Source of the DNA: Phycisphaerae bacterium
Lineage (GTDB): Bacteria > Planctomycetota > Phycisphaerae > Phycisphaerales > SM1A02
Reading direction: 5' to 3'
Length of the DNA stretch: 30,041 bases
Assembly: GCA_002683195.1 (NCBI GenBank)
Contig: NYSW01000003.1
Location: 6,843 to 36,883, forward strand
Below, piece by piece: positions 14,623 to 22,534 of the stretch; the first letter of the stretch is position 1; the number at the start of each line of letters is the position of its first letter. The translations under genes were made by a program, and so were the position numbers. The notes under the pieces are model-generated. The model was not told where the DNA came from, searched no databases, and was given only the letters and a program-made list of their open reading frames with translations.

Positions 14623-15717
14623 ATGCCGACCCCCACGCTCAATTCATCGAATCGACTCGGTCTCGACTACCGTTCAGAGGCCCTGCGCTTCGATCCACCC
14701 GTGGTGCCGATCATCGACGCGCACTGCCACATCAACGGCAGTGATGCCGTCGACGTCTTCGCCGAGGCGATGACGCTGTTCGGGGTGGAATCCGTCTGGT
14801 CGATGACCGCACTGGAAGACGTCGATTCGGTCCGAGATCGACTCGACGGGCGTTTTGAACCGATTGCGGTCCCGGATTTTCGTGCGCAGGATCGTCGAAA
14901 TGCCCACGGGGAGGGTTACACCCAGCGGATCATCGATTACCGACGACTGGGCGCACGACTCGCCAAATTCTGGTGCGCCCCGAGAATCATCGATGTCGGA
15001 CGCGAAGTCGGTGATCCGGATCTCTTCCGGCTCGACGGACCCGTTCGGCGAGCCGGAATGGAGGTCGCAAGCGATCTCGGCATGGGCATCATGATCCACG
15101 TCGCCGACCCGGATACCTGGTTCCAGACCAAGTACGCCGATGCTTCGGTCTACGGGACGAAGGCCGACCAATACGAACCCCTGGAAATCCTTCTCGACGA
15201 CTTCCCCGTTCCTTTTCTCGTCGCCCACATGGGCGGTTGGCCCGAGGATCTCGGATTTCTCGACGGGCTTCTCAACCGCCATCCGAATCTCCACCTTGAT
15301 GCGAGTGCGACCAAGTGGATCGTCCGCGAGATCTCTCGCCATGAGCCCCGGGACGTACTGGCATTCATGCTTCGACATCGAGGCCGAATTCTCTTCGGCT
15401 CCGACATCGTCACCCTCGACGAACATCTCGTCCGAGCGGAGGGAGATACCGCCACCGAGATGACGAGAAAGGCAGGCAGCCGCGAAGAGGCTTTCGACCT
15501 GTATGCCAGCCGATACTGGGCCCTGCGCAAGCTCTGGGAGACCGATCATGACGGCGAGAGCCCGATCGCCGATCCTGACCTCGCGCTGGTGGACCCGAAT
15601 GGACACGGTCCGCTGGATGCACCGCGCCTGAGAGGCATGTCGCTGGACCGCGGACTTCTGGCGACGTTCTACCGCGAAGCGGCCGTGGGGCTCGCCGCCA
15701 AACTTCCGCTGGCCTGA
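14623..15717 (+). CDS. Amidohydrolase-2 family metal-dependent hydrolase
   Basis: A 364-residue TIM-barrel hydrolase of the amidohydrolase superfamily. The metal site is visible: 'IIDAHCHINGS' (H34 and H36), the strand-end His in 'MGIMIHVADPDTWF', the His in 'FLVAHMGG', and the final Asp in 'ILFGSDIVTLDEH'. This layout is that of amidohydrolase-2 (Pfam Amidohydro_2) enzymes, which include decarboxylases and lactonases; the substrate cannot be told. The start ATG at 14623 is the first Met before similarity begins, although no clear Shine-Dalgarno precedes it; the frame is open to 14353. The 3' end overlaps the convergent glycosyltransferase gene by 49 bases, so their transcripts would be complementary there. 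Confidence 0.85.
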   Translation: MPTPTLNSSNRLGLDYRSEALRFDPPVVPIIDAHCHINGSDAVDVFAEAMTLFGVESVWSMTALEDVDSVRDRLDGRFEPIAVPDFRAQDRRNAHGEGYTQRIIDYRRLGARLAKFWCAPRIIDVGREVGDPDLFRLDGPVRRAGMEVASDLGMGIMIHVADPDTWFQTKYADASVYGTKADQYEPLEILLDDFPVPFLVAHMGGWPEDLGFLDGLLNRHPNLHLDASATKWIVREISRHEPRDVLAFMLRHRGRILFGSDIVTLDEHLVRAEGDTATEMTRKAGSREEAFDLYASRYWALRKLWETDHDGESPIADPDLALVDPNGHGPLDAPRLRGMSLDRGLLATFYREAAVGLAAKLPLA

Positions 15718-16808
15718 TCATCGGGCCCCGAAGAGATCGTTCGACCGCGATGGCCGTGACGGGCTGCCGCCGCATGCCCCATCTCGACGGCCAGGGACGG
15801 TGAACCTGCGAGCCGAAGCATGGCCCGTCCGAAACCATTGCGATCGCCTGATCGGATCAACCGGGCGTCGACTCCATCCTCCACCAGAGCCTCCACCGAT
15901 CGGTTGCGGGCGCAGATCGCCGGAACCCCCGCGGCCAGCCAGGCCCGCAGAGTGAGGATCGAAGGCGACTCATTCGAATGGAGGGGCGTCGGCTGCACGA
16001 TGACATCGATTTCGGACGCCAGCCGCCCGGGCTCATCAATCCGTTCATCGATCCTCATCGACATCCCCGGACCGCGAAAAACCACCGCCGCCTCTGCGAG
16101 CCAGCCAGACTCTTCGATGATTCCCCGAGCCCGTGGTGACACCACCAATCGCAACCGATATCCGGCCGCGGAGGCGGTCGCCGCCGCAGTCATCAATTCA
16201 CGAAAATTCGCGACCTCGGGAGGACTGGCCACCACCCCGATCACCAATCCCTGCTCCGGCCGGCTTGAATACGGGATCGCCTCGACCCCGAAACCGACCG
16301 GAAGCGCCCCCGGATCGATCGTCGGCCCGATCCGCCATCCTCGCCTCACCAGGATCGGTCCCAACTCCGTGCCGACCGGCCGGACGGGCACCGCATCCCG
16401 GGGCGTGGTTCCGAGCAGTCGCATGATGGTCGGGACGCACGGGATGGGGCCCGAGGCTGCGACCACCGCGGCATCGATCCGGCCCGGAGCGATCCCTGCG
16501 TGCAACACGGCGGCGAGCATGGATTCCGACCAGGTTGCCAGACCGCACTCGGGCCCGATTCCCAACCGATCAAGTCCTCGTCGCAACCGACTCCCCGAAG
16601 CCCAGCTCTGCAGGAGCGACGCCGCACCTCCCGCCGGCACCGCCAGCCTGCCTCTGACTCGGATGCCCGCCGCTCGGACTCGCGTCACCTCGGCCTGGTC
16701 ACCCAGCACGATGGCTTCGCGGGAAACCGTCCGGGCCGCGAGCGACTGCAGCAGGGCGCCGTCGACGCCCGGCAGCCCCGGATCAAGCAGGTCGATGATC
16801 TCCTTCAT
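15669..16808 (-). CDS. Putative GT-B (GT4-like) glycosyltransferase
   Basis: A 379-residue protein with the two-lobed look of a GT-B glycosyltransferase. The C-terminal lobe carries the sugar-nucleotide pattern: 'IVQPTPLHSNESPSILTLRAWLAAGVPAICARNRSVEALVEDGVDARLI', close to the 'PS..E..P..LLEAMA.G.PVI....GG..E.V.DG..G.L' of GT4 enzymes, with the acidic residue in 'SNESPS'. A linker 'GVVASPPEVANFRELMTAAA' precedes it. The acceptor-binding N-terminal lobe is unlike any family I recognise. The product could be an envelope glycan or a protein glycan. It ends inside the convergent amidohydrolase gene. The gap of about 50 bases to the lipoprotein gene upstream allows co-transcription. Confidence 0.65.
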   Translation of the reverse strand: MKEIIDLLDPGLPGVDGALLQSLAARTVSREAIVLGDQAEVTRVRAAGIRVRGRLAVPAGGAASLLQSWASGSRLRRGLDRLGIGPECGLATWSESMLAAVLHAGIAPGRIDAAVVAASGPIPCVPTIMRLLGTTPRDAVPVRPVGTELGPILVRRGWRIGPTIDPGALPVGFGVEAIPYSSRPEQGLVIGVVASPPEVANFRELMTAAATASAAGYRLRLVVSPRARGIIEESGWLAEAAVVFRGPGMSMRIDERIDEPGRLASEIDVIVQPTPLHSNESPSILTLRAWLAAGVPAICARNRSVEALVEDGVDARLIRSGDRNGFGRAMLRLAGSPSLAVEMGHAAAARHGHRGRTISSGPDDQASGSLAASPTAASR

Positions 16809-16859
16809 GCGGAACGTCCCAGATGACGAACAGTTCGAGCAAGCCTCACGAATGCTCCA

Positions 16860-17549
16860 TCAACGGATGCCGAGGTTTTCACCGAGGTTGACACGTTCGT
16901 GCTCGAAGAACACTTCCGCGACCCCCAGGCCCAGCCGCATCGCGAGGTCGTCTTCAATGCGACGGCGTTTCGCGAAACTCTCGAAGAGTGCGGGATCGAC
17001 CTCACGAATTTCAGCGGTGATCTCGTTTCCGGAAGGTTCTTCGACCGGGAAGACCCGCATGCCGGCGGAAAGATCGAGCACCTTGACGCGACAGACCGCG
17101 GTGGGCTTCGGGGTGACACCGTCCAGAGTCAGGGCGAAACCCTCGAGCTGGACGTAGACCACCTGCTCGACTCCGGCTTCGCGGCCGATGCGTTCGATGC
17201 TGACCCGCTTGTCACTCGATTCCAACGCCCGCGTGAGCCCGATCATGTCTCTCGCATCCACCAACATCGATCCCGGCAGGACCTCGTTCGCGATCAGCTG
17301 GTCGGTGATCTGAACCCCGACGATCGCGCGCAGCGAGGTCCGGGGAAAGTTGTTGTCATGATCGTCGACGATCACCGCGGTGCTGGTCTCTCGCAACTCG
17401 AATTCGGCCGGGATCGTTCCGGGCCCCTCGAGCACGTAGGCCACCGGCACGATGACGTTGCAACCTGGAAGTCCGGACGCCACCAGCGCGGCGAAGCCGG
17501 TGGTCGCGACGGCGAGCCGAGCGAGGATGGAACGACGAAATCCGAACAT
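16860..17549 (-). CDS. Lipoprotein, paralogue of the upstream gene
   Basis: A 229-residue predicted lipoprotein: basic start 'MFGFRRS', hydrophobic run, then lipobox 'GLPGC' with C30. The body contains 'RETSTAVIVDDHDNNFP', 'QITDQLIANEVLPGSMLVDAR' and 'IGREAGVEQVVYVQLEGFAL', which align in the same order with the neighbouring lipoprotein; the two are tandem paralogues. The shape (short beta-alpha domain reporting a name or number and 'D.R' motif) recalls TolB-N/GNA1162-like lipoproteins, but I cannot assign a family. The ATG at 17549 lies 7 bases after the upstream stop; ATG 17564, overlapping that stop, is an alternative. No function is known. Confidence 0.72.
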   Translation of the reverse strand: MFGFRRSILARLAVATTGFAALVASGLPGCNVIVPVAYVLEGPGTIPAEFELRETSTAVIVDDHDNNFPRTSLRAIVGVQITDQLIANEVLPGSMLVDARDMIGLTRALESSDKRVSIERIGREAGVEQVVYVQLEGFALTLDGVTPKPTAVCRVKVLDLSAGMRVFPVEEPSGNEITAEIREVDPALFESFAKRRRIEDDLAMRLGLGVAEVFFEHERVNLGENLGIR

Positions 17550-17556
17550 GGTCGAG

Positions 17557-18234
17557 TCAGGCATCGGGGTACTTGTCTTCAATATGGTCGTAGAAGAGCC
17601 AGCCGGCCTTCTGGACGAAGGTGGCTAGAAGTCCGGTCTGGATCTGGCTGGCGGTGGCGCTTTCACGGCCCAACTCGGGGACGTTGGGGAAGGTCGAACT
17701 GACATCGAAGGCTTCGCCGAACGAGTCGGGATCGAACCCGTCGATCTCGACGATTCCGATGTTCGCACTCGCGGCTCCGTCCCACTGCCAGCGGTTTCCG
17801 GGAGGGTGAAGCCTGAATTCGAAGAGGTCGAGCCAGATCACGCGTTCGACCCCCAGTTCCTCGCAGATCAACCCGTAGGCCATGGACTGCCAGCCGGCGG
17901 TCTGATGTTGCCAATCCAATACGAAGCGAGGGTCGAGGACCTGGACCCCTTGCACGTTGCGAGCGATGCGATCGCTGAGGTTGACGCAGATGTTGGCGAC
18001 CACCCCGGGATGTTCGTACATGACCATCATGTCGGTGAGCACGACCACCGCCACCGTGCTGTCTCGAAGACCGTCGTATTCGGCGAGCACCTCGACCTTC
18101 TTCTCACGCTCGATGTTCTGCCCGATGACGCTGGCGACACCGAAGATTTCGCAACCGGAGAGCAGGCCGACGAGCACCATCGCGAACGCGAAGGCGGTTC
18201 CGTTTCGAGCATGACTGGAGAAGGATCTGGACAT
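17557..18234 (-). CDS. Lipoprotein, paralogue of the downstream gene
   Basis: A 225-residue predicted lipoprotein: 'MSRSFSSHARNG', hydrophobic core 'TAFAFAMVLVGLL', lipobox 'LLSGC' with C28. The key stretches 'LRDSTVAVVVLTD', 'NICVNLSDRIARNVQGVQVLDPRF' and 'ICEELGVERVIWLDLFEFRL' match those of the next gene, showing an old duplication. It ends 'VQKAGWLFYDHIEDKYPDA'. It is preceded by a DUF2752 membrane protein gene (48-base gap) and followed closely by its paralogue, so the three probably form one unit. I do not recognise a function. Two divergent copies side by side suggest a hetero-oligomer in the envelope. Confidence 0.75.
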   Translation of the reverse strand: MSRSFSSHARNGTAFAFAMVLVGLLSGCEIFGVASVIGQNIEREKKVEVLAEYDGLRDSTVAVVVLTDMMVMYEHPGVVANICVNLSDRIARNVQGVQVLDPRFVLDWQHQTAGWQSMAYGLICEELGVERVIWLDLFEFRLHPPGNRWQWDGAASANIGIVEIDGFDPDSFGEAFDVSSTFPNVPELGRESATASQIQTGLLATFVQKAGWLFYDHIEDKYPDA

Positions 18235-18282
18235 GGAGGGGAGTCCGAAAAAGACGAGGCGTCGAACGCCGGAGGTTCAGAG

Positions 18283-18804
18283 TCAGAGAAGGCCGCGGTG
18301 GTCCACGATCTTCCAGATCCAGGCCAGGATCAGAAGCACCACGAGGATCCAACCGATTCGTGGCCCGGCGAGGTCCGCCAGAAACGGCGCCAGCATCGAG
18401 CCGGTCACCGCGGTGTAGGTACCGACGAGCACCAGCACGGCACAGCCCAGCGCGAGCAGCATGCCCAGTGGCTGGGCGGCGAAGGAAGAGGCGAGGTTCC
18501 CATCCGCCGCGTGACTGAATGCCGTCGTCATGCCACAGGTCGGACAGGGCATGTCGGCCGAGGCGATGAAGCCACAGACGGGCAGGCCGAGTTGCTGGTG
18601 CGTTCCAAGCCCTTCTTCGGAAGGCTCGAGCACCCAGGCCACCGACAGCAACGCCATGGCCATCACGGCGACGATCGCAGATGTCCAGCGGGCCGAGCCC
18701 GAAGCCCTTGCCGCGTGAATCTTTGAACGACCAGCGGCCGCCCAATCCGTCGGCGAACTTGGGGGTGCGGCCACGGAAGGCGTCGATCCGGACGGAGTAC
18801 TCAT
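18283..18804 (-). CDS. DUF2752 membrane protein
   Basis: A 173-residue membrane protein. A Pro/Ser-rich N-terminal tail of about 40 residues is followed by hydrophobic segments near 42-58, 110-135 and 147-165. The DUF2752 signature 'CGFIASADMPCPTCGMTTAFSHAADGN', with its CPxCGMTTA core, is complete. Proteins with this domain are widespread in planctomycetes, Bacteroidetes and actinobacteria, with no established function; the two cysteines suggest metal or redox chemistry at the membrane. It is the first gene of the unit with the two lipoproteins. It is divergent from the M19 dipeptidase gene, with about 108 bases between them for both promoters. Confidence 0.85.
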   Translation of the reverse strand: MSTPSGSTPSVAAPPSSPTDWAAAGRSKIHAARASGSARWTSAIVAVMAMALLSVAWVLEPSEEGLGTHQQLGLPVCGFIASADMPCPTCGMTTAFSHAADGNLASSFAAQPLGMLLALGCAVLVLVGTYTAVTGSMLAPFLADLAGPRIGWILVVLLILAWIWKIVDHRGLL

Positions 18805-18912
18805 CCGTACAGGTTATCGCTGGGCTCGACCAGAGGCAAAGTTCCAACCGGTTTCTCGCACTCAGAGCGTCCGAAACCATGATTTTCACTCTTGAGTGCT
18901 AGCCTACGAACC

Positions 18913-19926
18913 ATGAGCACGACCGGAAACGATGATGCGGGAGCCGGACACGGCTGGTTCGACGGCCACCTCGACCTCGCCTGGATCGGACTGGCCCAAC
19001 GAGACCTCGACCATCCGGCCCCCCCGGGCGCCGCCGTCTCCTGGCCGGATCTCGCAGCGGCCGACATCACCATGGCGTTCGGCACCATCTTCACCGAGAT
19101 GAATGGCTCGAGTGACGATCCTGCCAGTTATCCCGCCGGTGACGTGGCGGCCGCGGGCGTGGCCGGACGAACTCAACTGCAGTGGTATCTGGAGCAGGAG
19201 CGAACCGGACGGATCGAACTGATTCGCAGATTCAACGATCTGCAGACGGCCCGCCGGCCGTCCATCATCCTCCTCATGGAATGCGCCGATCCGATCGCCG
19301 ATGCCTCCGAAGCCGCCTGGTGGGTTCAACAAGGAATTCGAATGGTCGGACTCTCCTGGGGACGAGGCTCCCGCTTCGCCGGAGGCAATGCCGCCCCTGG
19401 AGGCCTGACCGCGGACGGTCGCTCACTGGTCGCCGCATTGGAGGATCTGGGAGTCGCCCACGACTGCTCCCACCTTTCCCGGGCCTCCTTCGATGAACTG
19501 CTGGAAGCCACCACCGGTCCGATCTGCGCTTCACATTCCAACGCCGCAAGCCTGGTGGGGTCCAACCCCCGACACCTCGATGACCCCCAGTTCGAAGCGA
19601 TCGCAAGTCGGAAGGGCATCGTGGGGCTGAATCTCTACCGACGTTTTCTTCGTCCCGAAGGCGATGTGACGGTCGAGGACTGCCTCGATCACATCGAACA
19701 TGCCGCCGGAATCGTCGGCCGACATCGAGTGGCTCTGGGCTCCGACGCGGACGGCGGATTTCCTTCCACGGATCTTCCGCTTGAACTTCAGCGGCTCAGC
19801 GGACTTCCCACGCTGGCCGAAGGACTGTCTCGCCGAGGATGGTCAAAGAAGGAAATCGCCGGTTTTCAGCGCAAAAACTGGGAAGATTGGCTCTTGACGG
19901 TGCCATCGCTGACAGGTTGTCACTAG
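18913..19926 (+). CDS. M19 family (renal-type) dipeptidase
   Basis: A 337-residue binuclear zinc dipeptidase of family M19. Metal and active-site residues are in place: H19 and D21 in 'FDGHLDLAW', bridging E123 in 'LLMECADP', H187 in 'AHDCSHLS', H208 in 'ICASHSNAASL', and D278 in 'ALGSDADGGF'. Enzymes of this family split dipeptides, including those with D-residues. No signal peptide is seen, so it should be cytoplasmic. The ATG at 18913 is chosen over an upstream TTG (18892). No strong Shine-Dalgarno is visible. The porin-like gene follows 35 bases later on the same strand. Unlike lipid-anchored human DPEP1 it lacks a C-terminal anchor. Confidence 0.9.
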   Translation: MSTTGNDDAGAGHGWFDGHLDLAWIGLAQRDLDHPAPPGAAVSWPDLAAADITMAFGTIFTEMNGSSDDPASYPAGDVAAAGVAGRTQLQWYLEQERTGRIELIRRFNDLQTARRPSIILLMECADPIADASEAAWWVQQGIRMVGLSWGRGSRFAGGNAAPGGLTADGRSLVAALEDLGVAHDCSHLSRASFDELLEATTGPICASHSNAASLVGSNPRHLDDPQFEAIASRKGIVGLNLYRRFLRPEGDVTVEDCLDHIEHAAGIVGRHRVALGSDADGGFPSTDLPLELQRLSGLPTLAEGLSRRGWSKKEIAGFQRKNWEDWLLTVPSLTGCH

Positions 19927-19960
19927 CCTGCGATCCCTTCCCGCACCCCCGGAGCCTCCG

Positions 19961-20902
19961 ATGCCTCGTCTCCCGATCACGTTCGCGATTCTTGCCCCGA
20001 TGGTCCTGATTCAGGCCACCGTTGCGAGTGGATCAACCAATGAACGGGAGATCGAGTTCGATTTCGCAGCCGGCATTCTGGCGATTCAACAGGAAGACCA
20101 GGCCATCGAGACGCCGGCCTCGGACGAGTTGTCCACTTCGATCAACGCGGAACAGCCGACCACCTCGAGCGCCGCCGAAGACCTCGCCAAGAAGACGCAG
20201 AACCCGGTGGCGGATCTGATCAGCCTGCCGTTTCAGAACAACTTCACCTTTCCCACCGGCCCCGGCGATGACGTTCTGTGGGTGCTCAACGTGCAGCCGG
20301 TGATCCCCGTGAAGTTGACCAAGGAATGGAACCTGATCACTCGAACCATCGTTCCGATCATTCACCAGCCGGGGTTGACTCAGGGCGCTTCCAGCGACAA
20401 CGGCGTGGGCGACGTTCAGTTCACGTCATTCCTCTCGCCCTCCGACTCCGGTGATTTCACCTGGGGTGCGGGCCCGGTCTTCCGTTTCCCCACCGCGACG
20501 AAGGACACACTGGGTTCGGAGAAATGGTCAGCCGGCCCCAGTTTCGTCGGACTCACCAGCACCGGTCCCTGGGTGGTCGGTGGCCTCGTCCAGAACATCT
20601 GGTCCTACACCGGCTCTTCCAGCCGCGATCGCGTGAATCAACTGCTTTTGCAGCCGTTCGTGAACTACAACCTGCCAGATGGCTGGTACCTCACCACCTC
20701 GCCGGTCGTGACCGCAGACTGGAATCGCCCCAGCGAACAGCGATGGACCGTTCCGGTGGGCGGTGGCGTGGGCAAGATCCTGCGGATCGGCAAGTTGCCG
20801 GTGAACCTGCAGTTGCAGGCGTACTACAACGTCGAGAAGCCCGAGCAGGTCGGGGACTGGACGATCCGCTTCCAGATACAGCTGCTCTTCCCCGCCGGGT
20901 GA
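19961..20902 (+). CDS. Putative outer-membrane beta-barrel protein
   Basis: A 313-residue exported protein. The signal peptide is 'MPRLPITFAILAPMVLIQATVASGS'; then comes a low-complexity, acidic linker to about residue 80. The rest consists of alternating amphipathic strands such as 'LWVLNVQPVIPVKL', 'WNLITRTIVPIIHQPG', 'GVGDVQFTSFLSP', 'WGAGPVFRFPTAT' and 'LPVNLQLQAYYNV', ending 'WTIRFQIQLLFPAG'. This is the pattern of the transporter-like beta barrels often mislabelled neuromedin U, close to the phenol-degradation meta-pathway outer-membrane proteins. It probably lets a small molecule cross or anchors in the outer membrane; the cargo is unknown. It sits directly behind the M19 dipeptidase gene and ends 31 bases before a convergent gene. 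Confidence 0.75.
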   Translation: MPRLPITFAILAPMVLIQATVASGSTNEREIEFDFAAGILAIQQEDQAIETPASDELSTSINAEQPTTSSAAEDLAKKTQNPVADLISLPFQNNFTFPTGPGDDVLWVLNVQPVIPVKLTKEWNLITRTIVPIIHQPGLTQGASSDNGVGDVQFTSFLSPSDSGDFTWGAGPVFRFPTATKDTLGSEKWSAGPSFVGLTSTGPWVVGGLVQNIWSYTGSSSRDRVNQLLLQPFVNYNLPDGWYLTTSPVVTADWNRPSEQRWTVPVGGGVGKILRIGKLPVNLQLQAYYNVEKPEQVGDWTIRFQIQLLFPAG

Positions 20903-20933
20903 TCCGAGAGAACGGATTCCGTCGACCGCGGAC

Positions 20934-22469
20934 TCAGTCCGGCATGTTGCGATTCAGATCGTCGTTGAGCGGAACGGCCACGACCCCATCCACACCGCCG
21001 ATCAGCAGGTGAAGGTGAATACCGGTTCGGTGAAGATCCGCAACCCGCGGTGCTTCCGTGGCCAAGACGTGCATCACCGGCTGATCGAGGCGACCGGGCT
21101 CCACCCCCGTCGCCCGGGAGAACTGGATTCTCTGGGCCCGGACCCACTTGGCGGCCACGTGAAGACTGGCGACATCGCGATCCCGGCTCACCAGGTGAAG
21201 TCGTCCGGCATCGTCGCATCCAAATTCGACGCCGGCTGCCGCGGGAATCGTCCATTCGAGTGGCCGAATCGCCGGCAGAGCGGAGAGCAGGGTTTCCGCC
21301 ATCACCGCTTCGGGCTCACCGTGGGACTCCGGCCCCGGAATCGACTCCCACTCCGACTCCACCATGGAATCCCGGGGAAGATCGGCTTCGGTCCATCCCT
21401 CGTGATTCTCGACGATCGGCATCGAGGTCGACACGGGTTCCTGTTCCGCTGGAACCCCGAGAAACACGGCGTCTCCTTCCTGACCAGCAGGCGTCGGACG
21501 AACCCGAATCTCCTCTTCTTTCTGCGGATGCCCGGCCCCGGTCGGAGATGGATCCTCGGTTGAATCCGGATCGGAACCGACGAAGGCCAACGTCGGATCC
21601 GGGGCGACATCCTCTTCGCCGCCGACGATGCGAAGCCAGGGCATCAGGCCGTCGCCTTCGCCACCGTCATCCTCAACCACCGACGAAGGCTTCGACTCGA
21701 ACATCTCGGACTGCGGAATTGAAAGTGATTCGACGATCGCCTCAACGACCTCGTCGGCACTCCCCCGTGCTGATTCATCGAAACCGGTCCGAAGCGAATC
21801 CTCGACCACGTCGATCCGGCGAACCGTGGCATGAACGGACAGGTGACGTTCGAGATGACGAGCGGCCATCTGATCGAGGAGATCCGAAACTCGGACCGCC
21901 TGAGTTTCCTCGGTTCCGACCAACACCATCCCGATCTCCAGACTTTCCGGATCCACGGCCCGGGCCGCCGCAACCTTGGCGAGCCGGTACGCCTCGATCA
22001 CCGCGGTCTTTTCCGCGGAGGTGAGGACCACCACTTCATCGGCGCCCGCCCGCACCGCCGAAGCGGCGTCTCGATCGTCGACGCAGATGATCCAACGGCG
22101 AATCGGTCCGCTTGCGAGCTGGCTGGCGACCTCCGAAAGATCGAACGGACCGAGATCACCCATGACTTCCGTCACCCGAGCATCCGGCCGCAGGACTTCC
22201 AGCAGGCAACGACCGCCCTCGAGTCTGACCAGACCGGTCGGCCCCTCGGCGGCCGCCACACCGTCGGCGTATTGGGTGACCCAGAGCCCGGCCATCACTG
22301 GGAGGTGGCCACACAAGGCGATGGTCACTCGAGACCTCCGCAGAAGACTGTTGGACATCGGCGGCTCCGACGTGGACCCACTCACCTGGGGAGGGGTCTC
22401 ATCCCCGTCCCCGGGGCTTCCCAGGTACAGGGCGGTCAGTTCATCAAAGGGGTCTCGGGCGGTCTCCAT
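20934..22469 (-). CDS. MinD/FlhG-like protein lacking the Walker A motif (hypothetical)
   Basis: A 511-residue cytoplasmic protein with no close family I can name. Residues of about 45-230 follow the order of a MinD/FlhG ATPase: 'RVTIALCGHLPVMAGLWVTQYADGVA' where the P-loop should be, 'RRWIICVDDRD' at the Walker B position, 'ADEVVVLTSAEKTAVIEAYRLAKVAA' (family 'D.V..VTTPE.TA..DAY...K'), and a 'VHATVRRIDVVEDSLRTGF' tail. The GK[ST] needed for ATP is missing. Then follow an acidic, Pro/Glu-rich linker (about 235-370) and a C-terminal beta-rich domain (about 390-505). It lies just downstream of the ParA-CBM48 gene (65-base gap), so a regulatory partnership is a reasonable guess. Start at ATG 22469. 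Confidence 0.6.
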   Translation of the reverse strand: METARDPFDELTALYLGSPGDGDETPPQVSGSTSEPPMSNSLLRRSRVTIALCGHLPVMAGLWVTQYADGVAAAEGPTGLVRLEGGRCLLEVLRPDARVTEVMGDLGPFDLSEVASQLASGPIRRWIICVDDRDAASAVRAGADEVVVLTSAEKTAVIEAYRLAKVAAARAVDPESLEIGMVLVGTEETQAVRVSDLLDQMAARHLERHLSVHATVRRIDVVEDSLRTGFDESARGSADEVVEAIVESLSIPQSEMFESKPSSVVEDDGGEGDGLMPWLRIVGGEEDVAPDPTLAFVGSDPDSTEDPSPTGAGHPQKEEEIRVRPTPAGQEGDAVFLGVPAEQEPVSTSMPIVENHEGWTEADLPRDSMVESEWESIPGPESHGEPEAVMAETLLSALPAIRPLEWTIPAAAGVEFGCDDAGRLHLVSRDRDVASLHVAAKWVRAQRIQFSRATGVEPGRLDQPVMHVLATEAPRVADLHRTGIHLHLLIGGVDGVVAVPLNDDLNRNMPD

Positions 22470-22534
22470 GGTGCACTCTCCGGAGTCCGGGGCAAACTAG
22501 AAACAAAGGACGACGTTCTCGAACGATGAGTTCT

